Positions 30,297 through 40,905 are shown, numbered from the stretch's first letter. The stretch is DNA of 64,000 nt from Amoebophilaceae bacterium (GCA_011524725.1 WTJV01000056.1:1-64000); one strand, 5' to 3'. Notes: generated from the sequence alone by a model not told the origin. Made by a program: numbers and translations.

Positions 30297-32771
30297 TTAC
30301 CGAGAATAATAGACCCGCTTCACCCGTTCGCTCACATGGGTCAGCACTTCATAAGGAATAGTACCCATCGCATCGGCTACCTGAGCAATGGGCAATTCTT
30401 TACCAAAAATAATGGCCTCATCACCTTCAGCAGCAGGGATGTGGGCTACATCAACCATGCTCATATCCATGCAGATCTCACCAACAGTAGGTACTAGGTG
30501 TCCATTGATCCAGACGCTGCCTCGGCCGTTGCCTAATGCCCTGCTAAAGCCATCGGCATACCCAACAGCAAGGGTAGCCAGCCGCATATTCTTTCGAGCA
30601 ATACCTTGCCTCCCATAGCCAACCGTTGCACCCTGGGGAATCAGCTTAACCTGAGAAATAACCGTTTTGAGTGTGTTAGCGACCTCCAAGTACTGCTCTA
30701 TCCTTGCACCTACCCCAACACCATACAAGCCAATACCCACACGCACCATATCTAGTTGGTAACCAGGAAAACGAAGGATACCCGAAGAATTGAGTAAATG
30801 TTTAATCGTGTGAATACCTAGCGCTTGCTCTATATAGGCAGCCAATTTCGTAAATAGCGTAAACTGATGCTTGGTATAAGTATCATGTTGTGAATCTTTA
30901 GAAGCAGCTAAGTGGCTCATAATCCCTACCACACGAAGCACTGGTGCAGTACGTAATACCTCTACAAGCGTATCAAGCTCTCTTTCGTCAAATCCTAGCC
31001 GATGCATGCCGGTTTCCAACTTTAAATGTATGTTGATGTGCCGCCCCCGATTGATCGCAAAATCATGTAACGCATGCAGTAGTTTCAGACTGTATACTTC
31101 CGGTGCTAAATCATATACAAGTAGCTTTTCAAAGCTCTCTATCGTAGGGTTCATCACCATAATGGGAAGTGTAATACCATGCTCTCGCAACATAACCCCC
31201 TCATCGGCATAGGCTACCGCCAGGTAATCTACACGGTGGTATTGAAGAAGGTGCGCAACTTCAAAGCTACTACTACCGTACGCCAACGCCTTAACCACGG
31301 CCATCAGTTGGGTTCTTTTACCTAGCCTACTCCTGAAGAAATTTAAGTTGTGCGTAATAGCATCCAGGTCTACTTCAAGCACAGTGCTATGGGTTTTCTG
31401 TTGCAGCCTATCTACCACTCTTTCTAAGCCAAAGTGTCTGGCCCCTTTCACAAGTATCAATTCGTCACCAAACTTGCGTTGGATATCCTTATTGAGAAAT
31501 TCCTGAGTGTGATTGTAAAAATGTGCCTCAAAAGATGAAAAAGCTTCGGCATGGGCAGACAGCACTTTCCCTATGCCGATGATCCGGTCTACTTGTTTGT
31601 CTTTGAGCAGTTGCGCAATCTGAGGATACAGTTTTTCGGGGGCTATACCCGTTTGTAGTAAGTCGGAGAGCACTACCGTTCTTCGAGAGGCCTGCTTTTG
31701 TTGGTTCATAAAGTCCAATGCTACTCGAAGACCCGCTAAATCGTTGTTATAGGTATCATCAATGACCTGACAACCATTAATACCCTGCTTCAAAGTCATA
31801 CGCATAGGTATTGCCTTGAGTTTTTTAAGCCCTTCTTGTATCATCTTGACGCCGAACCCTTCGTGCAGTAGAAAAACAACGCAATGGATCACATTCTCTA
31901 CAGAGGCATCATCTTGAAATGGCAAAACAAAGGTATACTTCCGCTCTCGGGTGGCTACGATCAGCGCTGTTTGCTTACCTGTAGCCAAGAAATGCTTTTG
32001 AACGCTGTAATCGGCTGCATCATCCAGCGCCGACCAGGTAACTAGGTGAACTTTGTTATGGTAAAGCGCCCTTAAGACACGATGAATAGGCGCATGATCT
32101 CTACAGTAGTAAATATTCCGGCAGTTTTGGAATAAAAGCGCTTTTTCTTCGATCTTTTGCTGCGCGCTAGAAAAGCCTTCATCATGCGCTGGGCCTATAT
32201 TGGTGAATATCCCAACGATAGGCTTAAGAATGTGCTCTAGCCGGGCCATCTCTCCAGGACGTGAGATACCTGCTTCAAAGATTCCATACTGGTGTTTGGC
32301 GTCAATCAACCACACCGAAAGTGGTACACCTATCTGGGAATTGTAACTTTGAGGACTCTTGATAACGGCATATTTCAAAGCCAACATTTGGCTTAGCCAT
32401 TCTTTGACAATGGTCTTACCACTACTTCCTGTAATAGCCAGCAAGGGCAATCGATATTGGCTCCTGTGGTAAGTGACTAACTGCTGTAACGCCTCAACAC
32501 TATTGGCTACTTGGATGATATTAGCGTGCCTTAAGCTTTTGTAGACAGAAAGATCCCCCTGCTCCACTACAAACTGGCTAACGCCTTTCCCATACACCTC
32601 AGGAATAAATTGATGACTGTTGTGACGTTGGCCTTGTAGGGCAAAAAACAAACCATCAGCAGCTACAAGAGGCCCTCTGCTATCCAACAAGAGGTTCTTA
32701 ATAGGCTGCTCTTTAATGTATTGTATAACTTTCCCTCCTATAATCGTCGGTAACTTACTGAAAGAGAGCAT
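30297..32771 (-). CDS. Bifunctional MurF ligase / alanine racemase
   Basis: A fusion characteristic of Bacteroidota. The N-terminal part (about 1-455) is UDP-MurNAc-tripeptide:D-Ala-D-Ala ligase, with the P-loop ITGSSGKT at 113-120, an EAGISRPGEM segment and the ligase C-terminal domain. The C-terminal part (about 462-824) is PLP-dependent alanine racemase, with the lysine in MAVVKALAYG and the catalytic Tyr in VGYGRQG. It supplies D-Ala and attaches D-Ala-D-Ala to the peptidoglycan precursor in the cytoplasm. Both halves are full length, which implies that a peptidoglycan pathway is retained. Confidence 0.95.
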   Translation of the reverse strand: MLSFSKLPTIIGGKVIQYIKEQPIKNLLLDSRGPLVAADGLFFALQGQRHNSHQFIPEVYGKGVSQFVVEQGDLSVYKSLRHANIIQVANSVEALQQLVTYHRSQYRLPLLAITGSSGKTIVKEWLSQMLALKYAVIKSPQSYNSQIGVPLSVWLIDAKHQYGIFEAGISRPGEMARLEHILKPIVGIFTNIGPAHDEGFSSAQQKIEEKALLFQNCRNIYYCRDHAPIHRVLRALYHNKVHLVTWSALDDAADYSVQKHFLATGKQTALIVATRERKYTFVLPFQDDASVENVIHCVVFLLHEGFGVKMIQEGLKKLKAIPMRMTLKQGINGCQVIDDTYNNDLAGLRVALDFMNQQKQASRRTVVLSDLLQTGIAPEKLYPQIAQLLKDKQVDRIIGIGKVLSAHAEAFSSFEAHFYNHTQEFLNKDIQRKFGDELILVKGARHFGLERVVDRLQQKTHSTVLEVDLDAITHNLNFFRSRLGKRTQLMAVVKALAYGSSSFEVAHLLQYHRVDYLAVAYADEGVMLREHGITLPIMVMNPTIESFEKLLVYDLAPEVYSLKLLHALHDFAINRGRHINIHLKLETGMHRLGFDERELDTLVEVLRTAPVLRVVGIMSHLAASKDSQHDTYTKHQFTLFTKLAAYIEQALGIHTIKHLLNSSGILRFPGYQLDMVRVGIGLYGVGVGARIEQYLEVANTLKTVISQVKLIPQGATVGYGRQGIARKNMRLATLAVGYADGFSRALGNGRGSVWINGHLVPTVGEICMDMSMVDVAHIPAAEGDEAIIFGKELPIAQVADAMGTIPYEVLTHVSERVKRVYYSR

Positions 32772-32855
32772 TCAAGAATAGGGTCGATTCAGAGATTTTT
32801 AGTAGCATGTACAAACTCGCTACCTCATACGCTAACGAAGAATTAGGAAATATAC

Positions 32856-33155
32856 TTATTCATCCACAATAACGTAGAGGTCTTCTTTTTCTTTCTTCAT
32901 GAAATATTTTTCTCTAGCAAACTTTTCTAACAAGTCTTCATTGTTTGCTAATTCTTTTCTGGCCTGCTGAATCTGGGTTATTTGCGCTAGATAATACGTT
33001 TTTTCTGCTGCCAGTCTGTTAAGCCTTCTTCTCAAGCTATATTGTGTGATGAGGTTCTCTGAGTCAAAAAAGCACATCCATACTAGAGCCCCCAATCCTA
33101 ACACAAAGTAGGGATTTATCAGCCACTGAGGTAGTTTCTTCCATACAATTCGCAC
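32856..33155 (-). CDS. FtsB/DivIC-like septum formation protein
   Basis: Small division protein with a short cytoplasmic start, one membrane helix (WLINPYFVLGLGALVWMCFF) and a coiled coil (LRRRLNRLAAEKTYYLAQITQIQQ), ending in the KFAREKYFMKKEKEDLYVI segment typical of the family. The frame is open to a GTG at 33212 inside eno. I prefer the GTG at 33155, which starts 14 nt after the eno stop and fits the family N-terminus. Placement downstream of eno is common in bacteria. Confidence 0.85.
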   Translation of the reverse strand: MRIVWKKLPQWLINPYFVLGLGALVWMCFFDSENLITQYSLRRRLNRLAAEKTYYLAQITQIQQARKELANNEDLLEKFAREKYFMKKEKEDLYVIVDE

Positions 33156-33168
33156 GGCACTTATATTT

Positions 33169-34455
33169 TTAATGGCTTGATGGTGGTTTACTAGTAAATT
33201 TTCCGTGCGCACCTAGCTCTTCCTCGATGCGTAATAGTCGGTTATACTTTGCAGTTCTATCAGAGCGCGATACAGAACCCGTTTTAATCTGGCCCGTATT
33301 TAAAGCCACAGCCAAATCAGCAATGGTAGTATCCTCTGTCTCTCCGGAACGGTGCGATACAATACTACGGTAGTCACTCCAGTGCGCTAGCTGCACTGCC
33401 TCCATAGTCTCGCTGAGGGTCCCCGCTTGATTCATCTTAATAAGAACGGAATTGGCTACTTTCATATCGATACCTTGCTGAATTCTTGCCATTTTGGTTA
33501 CAAAAAGATCGTCACCTACGAGTTGTACCTGCTCACCTACAGCAGCAGTCAATTGTTGCCAGCCATCCCAATCATCTTCTGCCATACCATCCTCGATAGA
33601 GAGGATCGAATATTTTTGTAACCAGCCCTGCCAAAACGACACAAGCTCTGCAGAAGAGTACTTTTTGCCAGTGGTTTTTTCGAAATGATAATATTGCCCT
33701 TGAGGATCATAAAATTCAGAAGCAGCAGCATCTATGGCAATAAATAGGTCTTCTCCAGGCTTATAGCCTGCTTTTTCAATAGCTTTGAGTACCAACTCTA
33801 TCGCTTTTTCGTTAGAGGTAACGTTGGGAGCAAAACCACCTTCGTCGCCAACATTAGTAGAGAGGTGGTTGGCCTGTAGCAGGCGTCCTAAATGATGGAA
33901 TACCTCTACACCCATACGCAAGGACTCCGAAAAACTAGCTGCTTTTACAGGCATAATCATAAACTCCTGAAAATCGATAGCATTATCTGCATGTAGCCCC
34001 CCATTGAGTATGTTAATCATGGGGGTCGGTAAGACATGGGCATTGATCCCCCCTAGATAGCGATATAAAGGCATTTGAGCAGAGGCTGCTGCTGCTTTGG
34101 CTATTGCCAGAGATGCGCCCAATAATGCATTAGCTCCTAGCTTAGACTTATTAGAGGTGCCATCGAGGGCCAACATCAACCGATCTATGTGGCCTTGCTC
34201 AAAAACAGAAATTCCCCTAAGCTCATGGCTCAAGATATCTTTGACGTGATGAATGGCCTTTTGGACTCCCCTTCCTAAGTACCTTGGATTATCCGTGTCA
34301 CGTAGCTCAAGGGCTTCGTGCCGGCCTTTAGATGCACCGGAAGGGACAGCTGCTATACCCACAGCCCCATCTTGGGTACATACCTCTACTTCGATAGTAG
34401 GATTACCTCTTGAATCTAAAATATGTCTTGCAGTAATATCTCGGATCTTACTCAT
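33169..34455 (-). CDS. eno: Enolase
   Basis: Converts 2-phosphoglycerate to phosphoenolpyruvate. The protein has the N-terminal [14 protein letters not shown], Mg2+ ligands in the [21 protein letters not shown] and VGDDLFVT segments, and the active-site Lys in [11 protein letters not shown], followed by [18 protein letters not shown] start it at the ATG at 34455 ([11 protein letters not shown]); a longer frame from 34497 adds 14 atypical residues. About 428 residues, the normal length. Confidence 0.98.
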   Translation of the reverse strand: MSKIRDITARHILDSRGNPTIEVEVCTQDGAVGIAAVPSGASKGRHEALELRDTDNPRYLGRGVQKAIHHVKDILSHELRGISVFEQGHIDRLMLALDGTSNKSKLGANALLGASLAIAKAAAASAQMPLYRYLGGINAHVLPTPMINILNGGLHADNAIDFQEFMIMPVKAASFSESLRMGVEVFHHLGRLLQANHLSTNVGDEGGFAPNVTSNEKAIELVLKAIEKAGYKPGEDLFIAIDAAASEFYDPQGQYYHFEKTTGKKYSSAELVSFWQGWLQKYSILSIEDGMAEDDWDGWQQLTAAVGEQVQLVGDDLFVTKMARIQQGIDMKVANSVLIKMNQAGTLSETMEAVQLAHWSDYRSIVSHRSGETEDTTIADLAVALNTGQIKTGSVSRSDRTAKYNRLLRIEEELGAHGKFTSKPPSSH

Positions 34456-34682
34456 AGTACCGTGGAAGTGGCCACCCATCACCTGGGCAGCAAACATACA
34501 TGAATCGGAAAAAGTAGTATGAATTCTCCGTAATGGCTTTGGCCGTAGCCCATAAGCATAGCGTAGGGAAGTAGATGAACCGCTGGTATCTACTCCATGC
34601 TCGTTACACGGCCATGTATTTTAGGGCAACCAGCTATTTGCGAGTCTACCTTCACCATACCCTTGCTAGAAAACTGGTATTA
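34456..34682. other. Spacer between rplQ and eno
   Basis: This 227-nt spacer contains no gene. An imperfect inverted repeat with core ATCTAC/GTAGAT (about 34567-34596) may form a hairpin, but no T run follows on the minus strand. A promoter for eno is expected here, but I do not see a clear TTTG/TAnnTTTG pair. Confidence 0.35.
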
Positions 34683-35213
34683 CTAGAAAGAATTTTCTGA
34701 ATCTACATCAGCCGGGGCATTGGTTTCCTGTTGGGGAACCGATGGGACAGCTTCTTGGTGCGTAGTAGCCTGAGACGCTACTTCCTGCACTTCAGCTTGA
34801 GAAGTACGCTTATTGGCCCTTTCTTGCGTCAGTCGACTTCCCGGCTGAAAAAGTTCATTGTAGTCTACCAGCTCGATCATACACATCTCAGCATTGTCAC
34901 CCAGGCGATTTCCAAGCCTAATAATACGCGTATAGCCTCCGGGTCTATCCATAATCTTAGGAGCAATCTCATTGAAGAGCTCCTTGACCGGTACTTTGTC
35001 TTGGAAATAAGAGAATACTACTCTTCTAGTATGGGTAGTGTCGGTTTTAGCCTTTGTCAAAATAGGTTCTATAAACTTTCTCAATGCTTTGGCCTTGGCT
35101 ACGGTGGTATTAATTCGCTTATGCCGAATTAATGATTTGGCTAGGTTAGTCAACAATGCCTTTCTGTGGGCAACTGGCCTACTCAAGTGATTGAACCTTT
35201 TTCCGTGCTTCAT
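34683..35213 (-). CDS. rplQ: 50S ribosomal protein L17
   Basis: The core (residues 1-115, beginning MKHGKRFNHLSRPVAHRKALLTNLAKSLI) matches L17. A C-terminal extension of about 55 residues rich in Gln, Ala and Thr brings it to 176. Extended L17 proteins are usual in Bacteroidota. It is the last gene of the S10-spc-alpha cluster, 66 nt after rpoA. Confidence 0.96.
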   Translation of the reverse strand: MKHGKRFNHLSRPVAHRKALLTNLAKSLIRHKRINTTVAKAKALRKFIEPILTKAKTDTTHTRRVVFSYFQDKVPVKELFNEIAPKIMDRPGGYTRIIRLGNRLGDNAEMCMIELVDYNELFQPGSRLTQERANKRTSQAEVQEVASQATTHQEAVPSVPQQETNAPADVDSENSF

Positions 35214-35279
35214 TTCTTTTTATAGTCGAATCTTAATAAAAATTACTGTAAGAGCAGAGATCCATAGAAGACAATAGGT

Positions 35280-36269
35280 CTAAGCTTCATCTAGCTCATA
35301 TTGAAGCAGGTCCATACCGAAGCTTAGATTTTTGCTAGCTATTAACTCTTCAAGTTCTGTGAGTGATTTTTTGCCAAAGTTCCTGAACTTAACCATTTCT
35401 GAGACTTCTAGCCGCACTAAGTCACCCAGGGTCTTGATACCTGCTACTTTGAGACAGTTAAATGCCCTGACAGATAAACCAAGGTCAGCAAGTGGCATCT
35501 TGATCAATTTGCGTACACGCAGCAATTCTTCGTCTACCACTTCTATCTCTTCATCGCTGTATGCCTCCAACACCATGTTATCACTCGAGAAAAGGGAAAA
35601 GTGCTGGATCATAAGATTGGCAGCATATTCAAGGGCTTGTTCAGGCTGAATAGAGCCATCTGTTTGTATGTCTATAACTAGCTTCTCGTAATCTGTTTTC
35701 TGCTCTACCCTAAAATTCTCCACTTTGTAGCTAACTTTCTTAATAGGAGTAAAGATTGCATCAACCGGAATCAGGCCAACAGGTGCATCATTAGGTCTAT
35801 TCTCTTCTGCAGAGACATAGCCTTTACCTTTCTCCACCGTAATAGCTAACTCAATACTGGCAGTCGGGTCAAGACGACAGATGACGAAGTCAGGGTTTAG
35901 GATTTCCAGCGCCGGCGTGAACTTGGCGATGTCACCTGCTTTGAATACCTCTTGTTTCTTGATGGATATATATATCTTGTCGTCTACCGTATCTGCCACT
36001 TTTTTGAAACGCACCTGCTTCAGGTTGAGTACCAACGCCACTATATCTTCTACTATCCCCTCAATAGTGGAGAATTCATGCTGAACCCCCGGTATTTTGA
36101 TAGAGGTAATGGCATAGCCTTCTAATGAAGAAAATAGTACCCTACGTAGCGTATTTCCAATAGTAACCCCGTATCCTTTTTCAAGAGGCTTAAAAACAAA
36201 AACACCATGAGCGCTGTCTATCTTATCCATCGACACCTTCTCTGGTATTTGAAAAGCTATTACTGACAT
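35280..36269 (-). CDS. rpoA: DNA-directed RNA polymerase subunit alpha
   Basis: Assembly scaffold of RNA polymerase. The N-terminal dimerisation domain (GYGVTIGNTLRRVLFSSLEGYAIT) is followed by a linker and the C-terminal DNA-binding domain (LGLSVRAFNCLKVAGIKTLGDLV, residues 260-310), giving 329 residues. Its position between rpsD and rplQ is conserved. Confidence 0.98.
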   Translation of the reverse strand: MSVIAFQIPEKVSMDKIDSAHGVFVFKPLEKGYGVTIGNTLRRVLFSSLEGYAITSIKIPGVQHEFSTIEGIVEDIVALVLNLKQVRFKKVADTVDDKIYISIKKQEVFKAGDIAKFTPALEILNPDFVICRLDPTASIELAITVEKGKGYVSAEENRPNDAPVGLIPVDAIFTPIKKVSYKVENFRVEQKTDYEKLVIDIQTDGSIQPEQALEYAANLMIQHFSLFSSDNMVLEAYSDEEIEVVDEELLRVRKLIKMPLADLGLSVRAFNCLKVAGIKTLGDLVRLEVSEMVKFRNFGKKSLTELEELIASKNLSFGMDLLQYELDEA

Positions 36270-36308
36270 TATTTTACTCTTTTAAAAATCTCAATAAATA
36301 AGAAAAAT

Positions 36309-36908
36309 CTACTTAGAATAGATCTCAACGATACTTTGCTCATTGATTTTTTCAGGGATTTCTTCTCTAAGCGGTAAAGCCATAAATTTCCCCTGCATCT
36401 GCTTACCGTCCCACTCTAGCCATGCATGACCTTTGCGTGGTGCCGTAAGATTTTCTTTAATCATACCCAGAGACCTAGATTTCTCTTTTACTGCAATCAG
36501 ATCACCTGGCTTCAAAGTATAGGAAGGGATGTTGACAACCGCATTGTTGACAACAATATGTCTATGTAGCACCAATTGTCTAGCAGCCCTCCTTGTCGGA
36601 GCCACCCCCAGTCGATAAACGGTATTATCTAAACGGGCTTCTAAGAGCTGTAGTAGAATTTCACCGGTTACACCCTTCTTTTTGACCGCTTTATGGAAGA
36701 GATTAGCAAACTGTCTCTCTAGCAAACCGTAGGTATACTTAGCCTTTTGCTTCTCCATAAGCTGCATGGCGTACTCTGACTTTTTTCTACGTGTTCTCCC
36801 ATGCTGACCTGGAGGATAGCCTTTCTTCTTGAGAGCTTTGCCTTGGCCAAATATGGGATCGTTAAATCGTCTTTCTACTTTCGCTCTAGGGCCTCTATAT
36901 ACTGCCAT
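36309..36908 (-). CDS. rpsD: 30S ribosomal protein S4
   Basis: Primary 16S rRNA-binding protein. The 199 residues have the N-terminal RRFNDPIFG region without zinc cysteines and the S4 RNA-binding domain (RLDNTVYRLGVAPTRRAARQLVLHRHIVVNN) at about 90-150. It lies 39 nt upstream of rpoA in the alpha operon. Autoregulation by S4 is known elsewhere but not visible here. Confidence 0.98.
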   Translation of the reverse strand: MAVYRGPRAKVERRFNDPIFGQGKALKKKGYPPGQHGRTRRKKSEYAMQLMEKQKAKYTYGLLERQFANLFHKAVKKKGVTGEILLQLLEARLDNTVYRLGVAPTRRAARQLVLHRHIVVNNAVVNIPSYTLKPGDLIAVKEKSRSLGMIKENLTAPRKGHAWLEWDGKQMQGKFMALPLREEIPEKINEQSIVEIYSK

Positions 36909-36943
36909 ACTTTATATTCTATTTATGGGGACTAAGTTTAAGG

Positions 36944-37336
36944 TTATGGGCGTCTACGTTTGGGGGGCCTACAGCCATTGTGCGGCAAAGGTGTCACATC
37001 TTTGATAGTCGCCACCTCAATACCTACTTCCTGAATGGTCCGCACAGCAGACTCTCGACCAACACCTGCTCCTTTGAGATATACATGGACTTGGCGTAAC
37101 CCTAGCTCATGAGCCAACTTAGCACAATCTTCTGCAGCTTTTTGTGCAGCATAAGGGGTATTCTTTTTAGAACCCTTAAAACCCATCTTACCAGCAGAGG
37201 ACCATGAGATTACCTGACCAACATCGTTAGTCATAGATATGATGATGTTGTTGAAGCTAGCTTTAATGTGTGCTTGCCCCACCTTATCTACCTTAACAAC
37301 ACGCTTTTTAGCTTTGTCTTTTCTTGTCTTAGTCAT
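36944..37336 (-). CDS. rpsK: 30S ribosomal protein S11
   Basis: Platform protein of the small subunit, 130 residues from the ATG at 37336 ([13 protein letters not shown]). It has [24 protein letters not shown] and the terminal [17 protein letters not shown]. An upstream start at 37372 would add 12 atypical residues. 104 nt separate it from rpsM, longer than other spacings in the alpha operon. Confidence 0.97.
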   Translation of the reverse strand: MTKTRKDKAKKRVVKVDKVGQAHIKASFNNIIISMTNDVGQVISWSSAGKMGFKGSKKNTPYAAQKAAEDCAKLAHELGLRQVHVYLKGAGVGRESAVRTIQEVGIEVATIKDVTPLPHNGCRPPKRRRP

Positions 37337-37440
37337 AGTACTTAATGTATGCTTGCTGCACACCGATTGCAATCTCCCCCTTCACAGGAGTTATGCTACA
37401 CAATCACAGGATGCCATCGAATGCACTCAGCTAATATAGG

Positions 37441-37818
37441 CTACTTAGTTGCTCGCTTCTTACCTGCAACGGTCTTGCGCTTACCTTTGCGTGTCCTTGC
37501 ATTATTTTTTGTCTTCTGACCTCTTACAGGCAATCCCATCCTATGTCTCTTTCCGCGATGCGATCCAATATCCATCAAACGCTTAATATTCAAGCGTATT
37601 TCAGAACGCAACGTTCCTTCTACTTTATACTGATCACTGATCACGGACCGAATCTTGTTGGATTCTTCATCGGTCCAATCTGCAGGATGCTTGTCTTTAC
37701 TCACCTCTGCTGCCTCGTGGATCTGCCTTGACAAACTTCGCCCGATACCAAAAATGTAAGTTAGGGCAATCTCTCCCCGTTTGTTATCCGGAATGTCTAC
37801 CCCTGATACTCTAGCCAT
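37441..37818 (-). CDS. rpsM: 30S ribosomal protein S13
   Basis: Head protein contacting the P-site tRNA and forming the intersubunit bridge. Its 125 residues include [24 protein letters not shown] at the start and [26 protein letters not shown] at the end. It lies 1 nt after rpmJ. Confidence 0.98.
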   Translation of the reverse strand: MARVSGVDIPDNKRGEIALTYIFGIGRSLSRQIHEAAEVSKDKHPADWTDEESNKIRSVISDQYKVEGTLRSEIRLNIKRLMDIGSHRGKRHRMGLPVRGQKTKNNARTRKGKRKTVAGKKRATK

Positions 37819-37819
37819 G

Positions 37820-37936
37820 CTATCCTTGTCTTTGTTTAAATCTTGGATTCTTCTTGTTCACTACGTATAGCCTTCCCTTTCTACGCACGATCTGGCAATC
37901 AGCACTACGTTTTTTGACAGATGCTTTTACTTTCAT
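37820..37936 (-). CDS. rpmJ: 50S ribosomal protein L36
   Basis: A 38-residue protein beginning [20 protein letters not shown] and ending NPRFKQRQG, a standard L36. It sits between infA and rpmM-type S13 (rpsM), 13 nt after infA and 1 nt before rpsM. Only one Cys is obvious (Cys14), so the zinc-ribbon Cys/His set of the zinc form is not complete. Confidence 0.95.
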   Translation of the reverse strand: MKVKASVKKRSADCQIVRRKGRLYVVNKKNPRFKQRQG

Positions 37937-37949
37937 AACAAGTGTTACA

Positions 37950-38168
37950 CTATTTGTACCTGTAAACGATGCGTCCTTTGGTCAAGTCGTAGGGAGACAT
38001 CTCTAAGGTTACCTTATCTCCAGGTAATATTTTGATATAAAATTTTCTCATCTTTCCAGAAATATGCCCCAGGACCAAGTGATCGTTTTCTAGACGAACC
38101 TTAAACATCGCGTTGGGAAGCGCTACCTCTACAATTCCATCCTGTTTGATCGCTGCTTGTTTGGCCAT
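37950..38168 (-). CDS. infA: Translation initiation factor IF-1
   Basis: A 72-residue OB-fold protein that binds the 30S A site. It has [55 protein letters not shown]-type family sequence throughout (see residues 12-68). It lies 1 nt after map, as in many Bacteroidota. Confidence 0.98.
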   Translation of the reverse strand: MAKQAAIKQDGIVEVALPNAMFKVRLENDHLVLGHISGKMRKFYIKILPGDKVTLEMSPYDLTKGRIVYRYK

Positions 38169-38169
38169 A

Positions 38170-38940
38170 CTAAAATTGAAAAGTCTCTTCTACATATTTA
38201 TAGGTTGTCAATATTTCTACCTTCTTCGCTAGTACTGCCACCGTATGTTCAAAGTGGGCCGAAGCTTTCCCATCTAGCGTTCTAAACTGCCCTCCTTTTT
38301 CTTGCACAACCTGCTTTTTCCCTAGATTAACCATAGGTTCTATGGCTAATACCATGCCCTTCTGGAGCTTTGCCCCATGCCCTGGTTTCCCGTAATTAGG
38401 AACCTGGGGATCTTCATGTAGTTTCTTGCCTACACCATGTCCCACTAGTTCTCTCACTACTGAATAGCCATGAGACTGCACATAATATTGAACAGCATGG
38501 CCAATATCTCCAGTTCTATTTCCTACTTTGGCTTCGGCAATACCACAGTATAAAGCCCTTTTGGTTACCTTAAGCAGGCGCATTACTTCCTCACTGACGG
38601 TACCCACAGGATAGGTAAATGCCGCATCACTATGGAACTCTTTGTAGTGAACACCGCAGTCTACCGAAAGGATATCTCCCTCTTGTAATACATAGCTGCT
38701 AGGAAGCCCATGCACTACATAGTCGTTGACAGAAGTACAGAGTGTAGCAGGGTACTTTTTATATCCCTTAAAAGAAGGAACCCCACCATGGTCTCTAATA
38801 AAAGTTTCTGTCAGCTCATCTAGCTCCTGGGTCGTTACTCCTGGCTTAATCGCCTTGGCAACTTGCCCATGTGCTTTACTCAAAATTTCAGCGCCCTCTT
38901 TGATCAGGGCTATCTCTTCCTCACTCTTGACAAAGATCAT
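38170..38940 (-). CDS. map: Methionine aminopeptidase
   Basis: Removes the N-terminal Met from nascent proteins (type I, 256 residues). The metal-binding set is visible: Asp in [18 protein letters not shown], His in [12 protein letters not shown], Glu in LAIEPMV and the final Glu in AHFEHTVAV. It lies 4 nt downstream of secY. Confidence 0.97.
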   Translation of the reverse strand: MIFVKSEEEIALIKEGAEILSKAHGQVAKAIKPGVTTQELDELTETFIRDHGGVPSFKGYKKYPATLCTSVNDYVVHGLPSSYVLQEGDILSVDCGVHYKEFHSDAAFTYPVGTVSEEVMRLLKVTKRALYCGIAEAKVGNRTGDIGHAVQYYVQSHGYSVVRELVGHGVGKKLHEDPQVPNYGKPGHGAKLQKGMVLAIEPMVNLGKKQVVQEKGGQFRTLDGKASAHFEHTVAVLAKKVEILTTYKYVEETFQF

Positions 38941-38944
38941 GCAT

Positions 38945-40261
38945 CTAGCCTATCACAGACTTTTGAGAACGTCTACTTACGCTACCTGACTTCATCAAGC
39001 CCTCATAGCGACGCATAAGCAGGAGGCTCTCTATTTGCTGCAGTGTGTCTAGCACCACCCCTACCATAATGAGTAATGAAGTACCTCCATAGAATCTACT
39101 AAAAGTAGTACTCATGCCAGCCATATGCGCAAAGGCTGGCAAGATAGCTATTATTGCTAAAAACATCGAGCCTGGCAGCGTTATTTTGCTTAAAACATCA
39201 TCTATAGCTTCTGAAGTCGGTTTTCCGGGCTTAATTCCGGGTATAAATCCATTGTTACGTTTCAGATCATCTGCAATCTGAGTAGGGTTGACCGTAATGG
39301 CGGTATAGAAAAAAGTAAAAGCTATGATCAGAATGCCGAAGGTCACGTTATACTGCCACGTCGTATAGTCAGAAAATACGCTCCCCACAGAGGCTGCTAT
39401 GGTGCTTTTGTCTGACCATACGTTGGCAATCAGGGCAGGAAGGAACATGAGTGCCTGTGAAAAAATGATAGGCATCACGCCAGACGTATTCAACTTGAGC
39501 GGTATGTACTGCCGCTGTCCACCATAGATATTGTTATTAATCATTTCTTTAGCATACTGAATAGGAATCTTTCTAGTAGCTTGTGTAAAAATTACTACCC
39601 CTACTACAATGCCAAAAAGGAGGAGGAGTTCAACGATGAGTATTAGAGCACCACGAGTGCCTCTAGAAATTACTTCTGAGAACAGTGCTCCTGGTAGAGA
39701 CGAAACAATACCAATCATGATGAGCATCGAAACACCATTACCGATACCTTTATCGGTAATGCGGTCTCCCAACCATACGCAAAACATCGTTCCTGCAGTA
39801 AGGATCAGTATAGAGGATCCTGTAAAAAAGAGCCTACCGACTACGATGACTTCCTCAGGAACGGCTGTGGTAAGGTAAGCCGTTGACTGAATGGTAGCAA
39901 TAAAAATGGTGAGTACCTTGGTAAGTTGGTTTAGAATCTTTCTCCCTGAATGCCCTTCCTTTTGTAATCTCTGAAAATAAGGCACCGCAATAGTCAAAAG
40001 TTGGACGGCGATAGAGGCAGATATGTAGGGCATTACGCCCAATCCCAACACAGAAGCATTGCTAAAAGCTCCCCCTAAGAAGGTGTCTAGTAGTCCGAAG
40101 ATGCCTTTTGTCTCACCTGTCAGTCTAGCTGGATCGACACCGGGCAAGACAATATAAGATCCCAGACGGAATAACAGGAGAAAGCCTACCGTATTGCGTA
40201 TGCGAATTCTTAACTCTTCAATAGCGAAGATATTCCTTATGACCTGAAAAAGCTTACGCAT
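38945..40261 (-). CDS. secY: Preprotein translocase subunit SecY
   Basis: Channel subunit of the Sec translocon, with ten membrane helices. It has the plug region after RLGSYIVLPGVDP, GIGNGVSMLI and the cytoplasmic loop NNGFIPGIKPGKPT. I start it at 40261 (MRKLFQVIRNIFAIEELR); four more residues are possible from 40273. Either start overlaps the end of rplO, implying coupling. Confidence 0.97.
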   Translation of the reverse strand: MRKLFQVIRNIFAIEELRIRIRNTVGFLLLFRLGSYIVLPGVDPARLTGETKGIFGLLDTFLGGAFSNASVLGLGVMPYISASIAVQLLTIAVPYFQRLQKEGHSGRKILNQLTKVLTIFIATIQSTAYLTTAVPEEVIVVGRLFFTGSSILILTAGTMFCVWLGDRITDKGIGNGVSMLIMIGIVSSLPGALFSEVISRGTRGALILIVELLLLFGIVVGVVIFTQATRKIPIQYAKEMINNNIYGGQRQYIPLKLNTSGVMPIIFSQALMFLPALIANVWSDKSTIAASVGSVFSDYTTWQYNVTFGILIIAFTFFYTAITVNPTQIADDLKRNNGFIPGIKPGKPTSEAIDDVLSKITLPGSMFLAIIAILPAFAHMAGMSTTFSRFYGGTSLLIMVGVVLDTLQQIESLLLMRRYEGLMKSGSVSRRSQKSVIG

Positions 40262-40712
40262 CGCTGTTGACAAGGGTAGCTTGTCCGCCTAATTTTTCTA
40301 TTGCTGCACGTGCCGAAGCAGAAAAAGCATGCGCACGTACCTCTACCTTGGACTGCAAAGTTCCTTGCCCCAATACTTTATATTGATCATGCTTGCCAAT
40401 AAGACCATGTTGTGCCAGGACGGTCGCATCTACAGAGACTAATTTTTCTTTTTCTATTAACTGATGGAGAGCTGTCAAGTTAATCGGCTTATAAGAAAGC
40501 CGGTTAGGGTTCTTAAACCCGTACCTAGGAATTCGCCTTTGCAAGGGCAATTGGCCTCCCTCAAAGCCTCTTTTTCGTTTGTACCCTGACCTTGACTGTG
40601 CCCCTTTGTGGCCTTTGGTGGAAGTGCCCCCCTTTCCGGAGCCCTGCCCTCTTCCTATGTATTTCTTGTGCTTGACAGCACCCAATGCGGGCTTGAGTGT
40701 ATTCAACTGCAT
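40254..40712 (-). CDS. rplO: 50S ribosomal protein L15
   Basis: 152 residues. The N-terminal Gly/Lys-rich extension (GRGQGSGKGGTSTKGHKGAQSRSG) threads into the 23S core, and GGQLPLQRRIPRYGF is the family signature. It lies 2 nt after rpmD and overlaps secY. Confidence 0.98.
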   Translation of the reverse strand: MQLNTLKPALGAVKHKKYIGRGQGSGKGGTSTKGHKGAQSRSGYKRKRGFEGGQLPLQRRIPRYGFKNPNRLSYKPINLTALHQLIEKEKLVSVDATVLAQHGLIGKHDQYKVLGQGTLQSKVEVRAHAFSASARAAIEKLGGQATLVNSDA

Positions 40713-40714
40713 GA

Positions 40715-40903
40715 CTATAGCTTTTCTATGACCACCAAATGATGGATCTTGTGGATCATCCCACTTATTCCCGGCGTAAAATTGTGTTCAATACTCCTAT
40801 TTATCTTGCCATGACGACCAAACCCTAGCGCTCTCATGGTACTCCGCTGCTTACCGGGGCAATCAATCAAACTCTTGATTTGGGTGATTCTTATTCTATC
40901 CAT
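40715..40903 (-). CDS. rpmD: 50S ribosomal protein L30
   Basis: 62 residues, starting RIRITQIKSLIDCPGKQRSTMRALGFG, the L30 signature. It lies 2 nt from rpsE and rplO on either side. Confidence 0.96.
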   Translation of the reverse strand: MDRIRITQIKSLIDCPGKQRSTMRALGFGRHGKINRSIEHNFTPGISGMIHKIHHLVVIEKL

Positions 40904-40905
40904 AC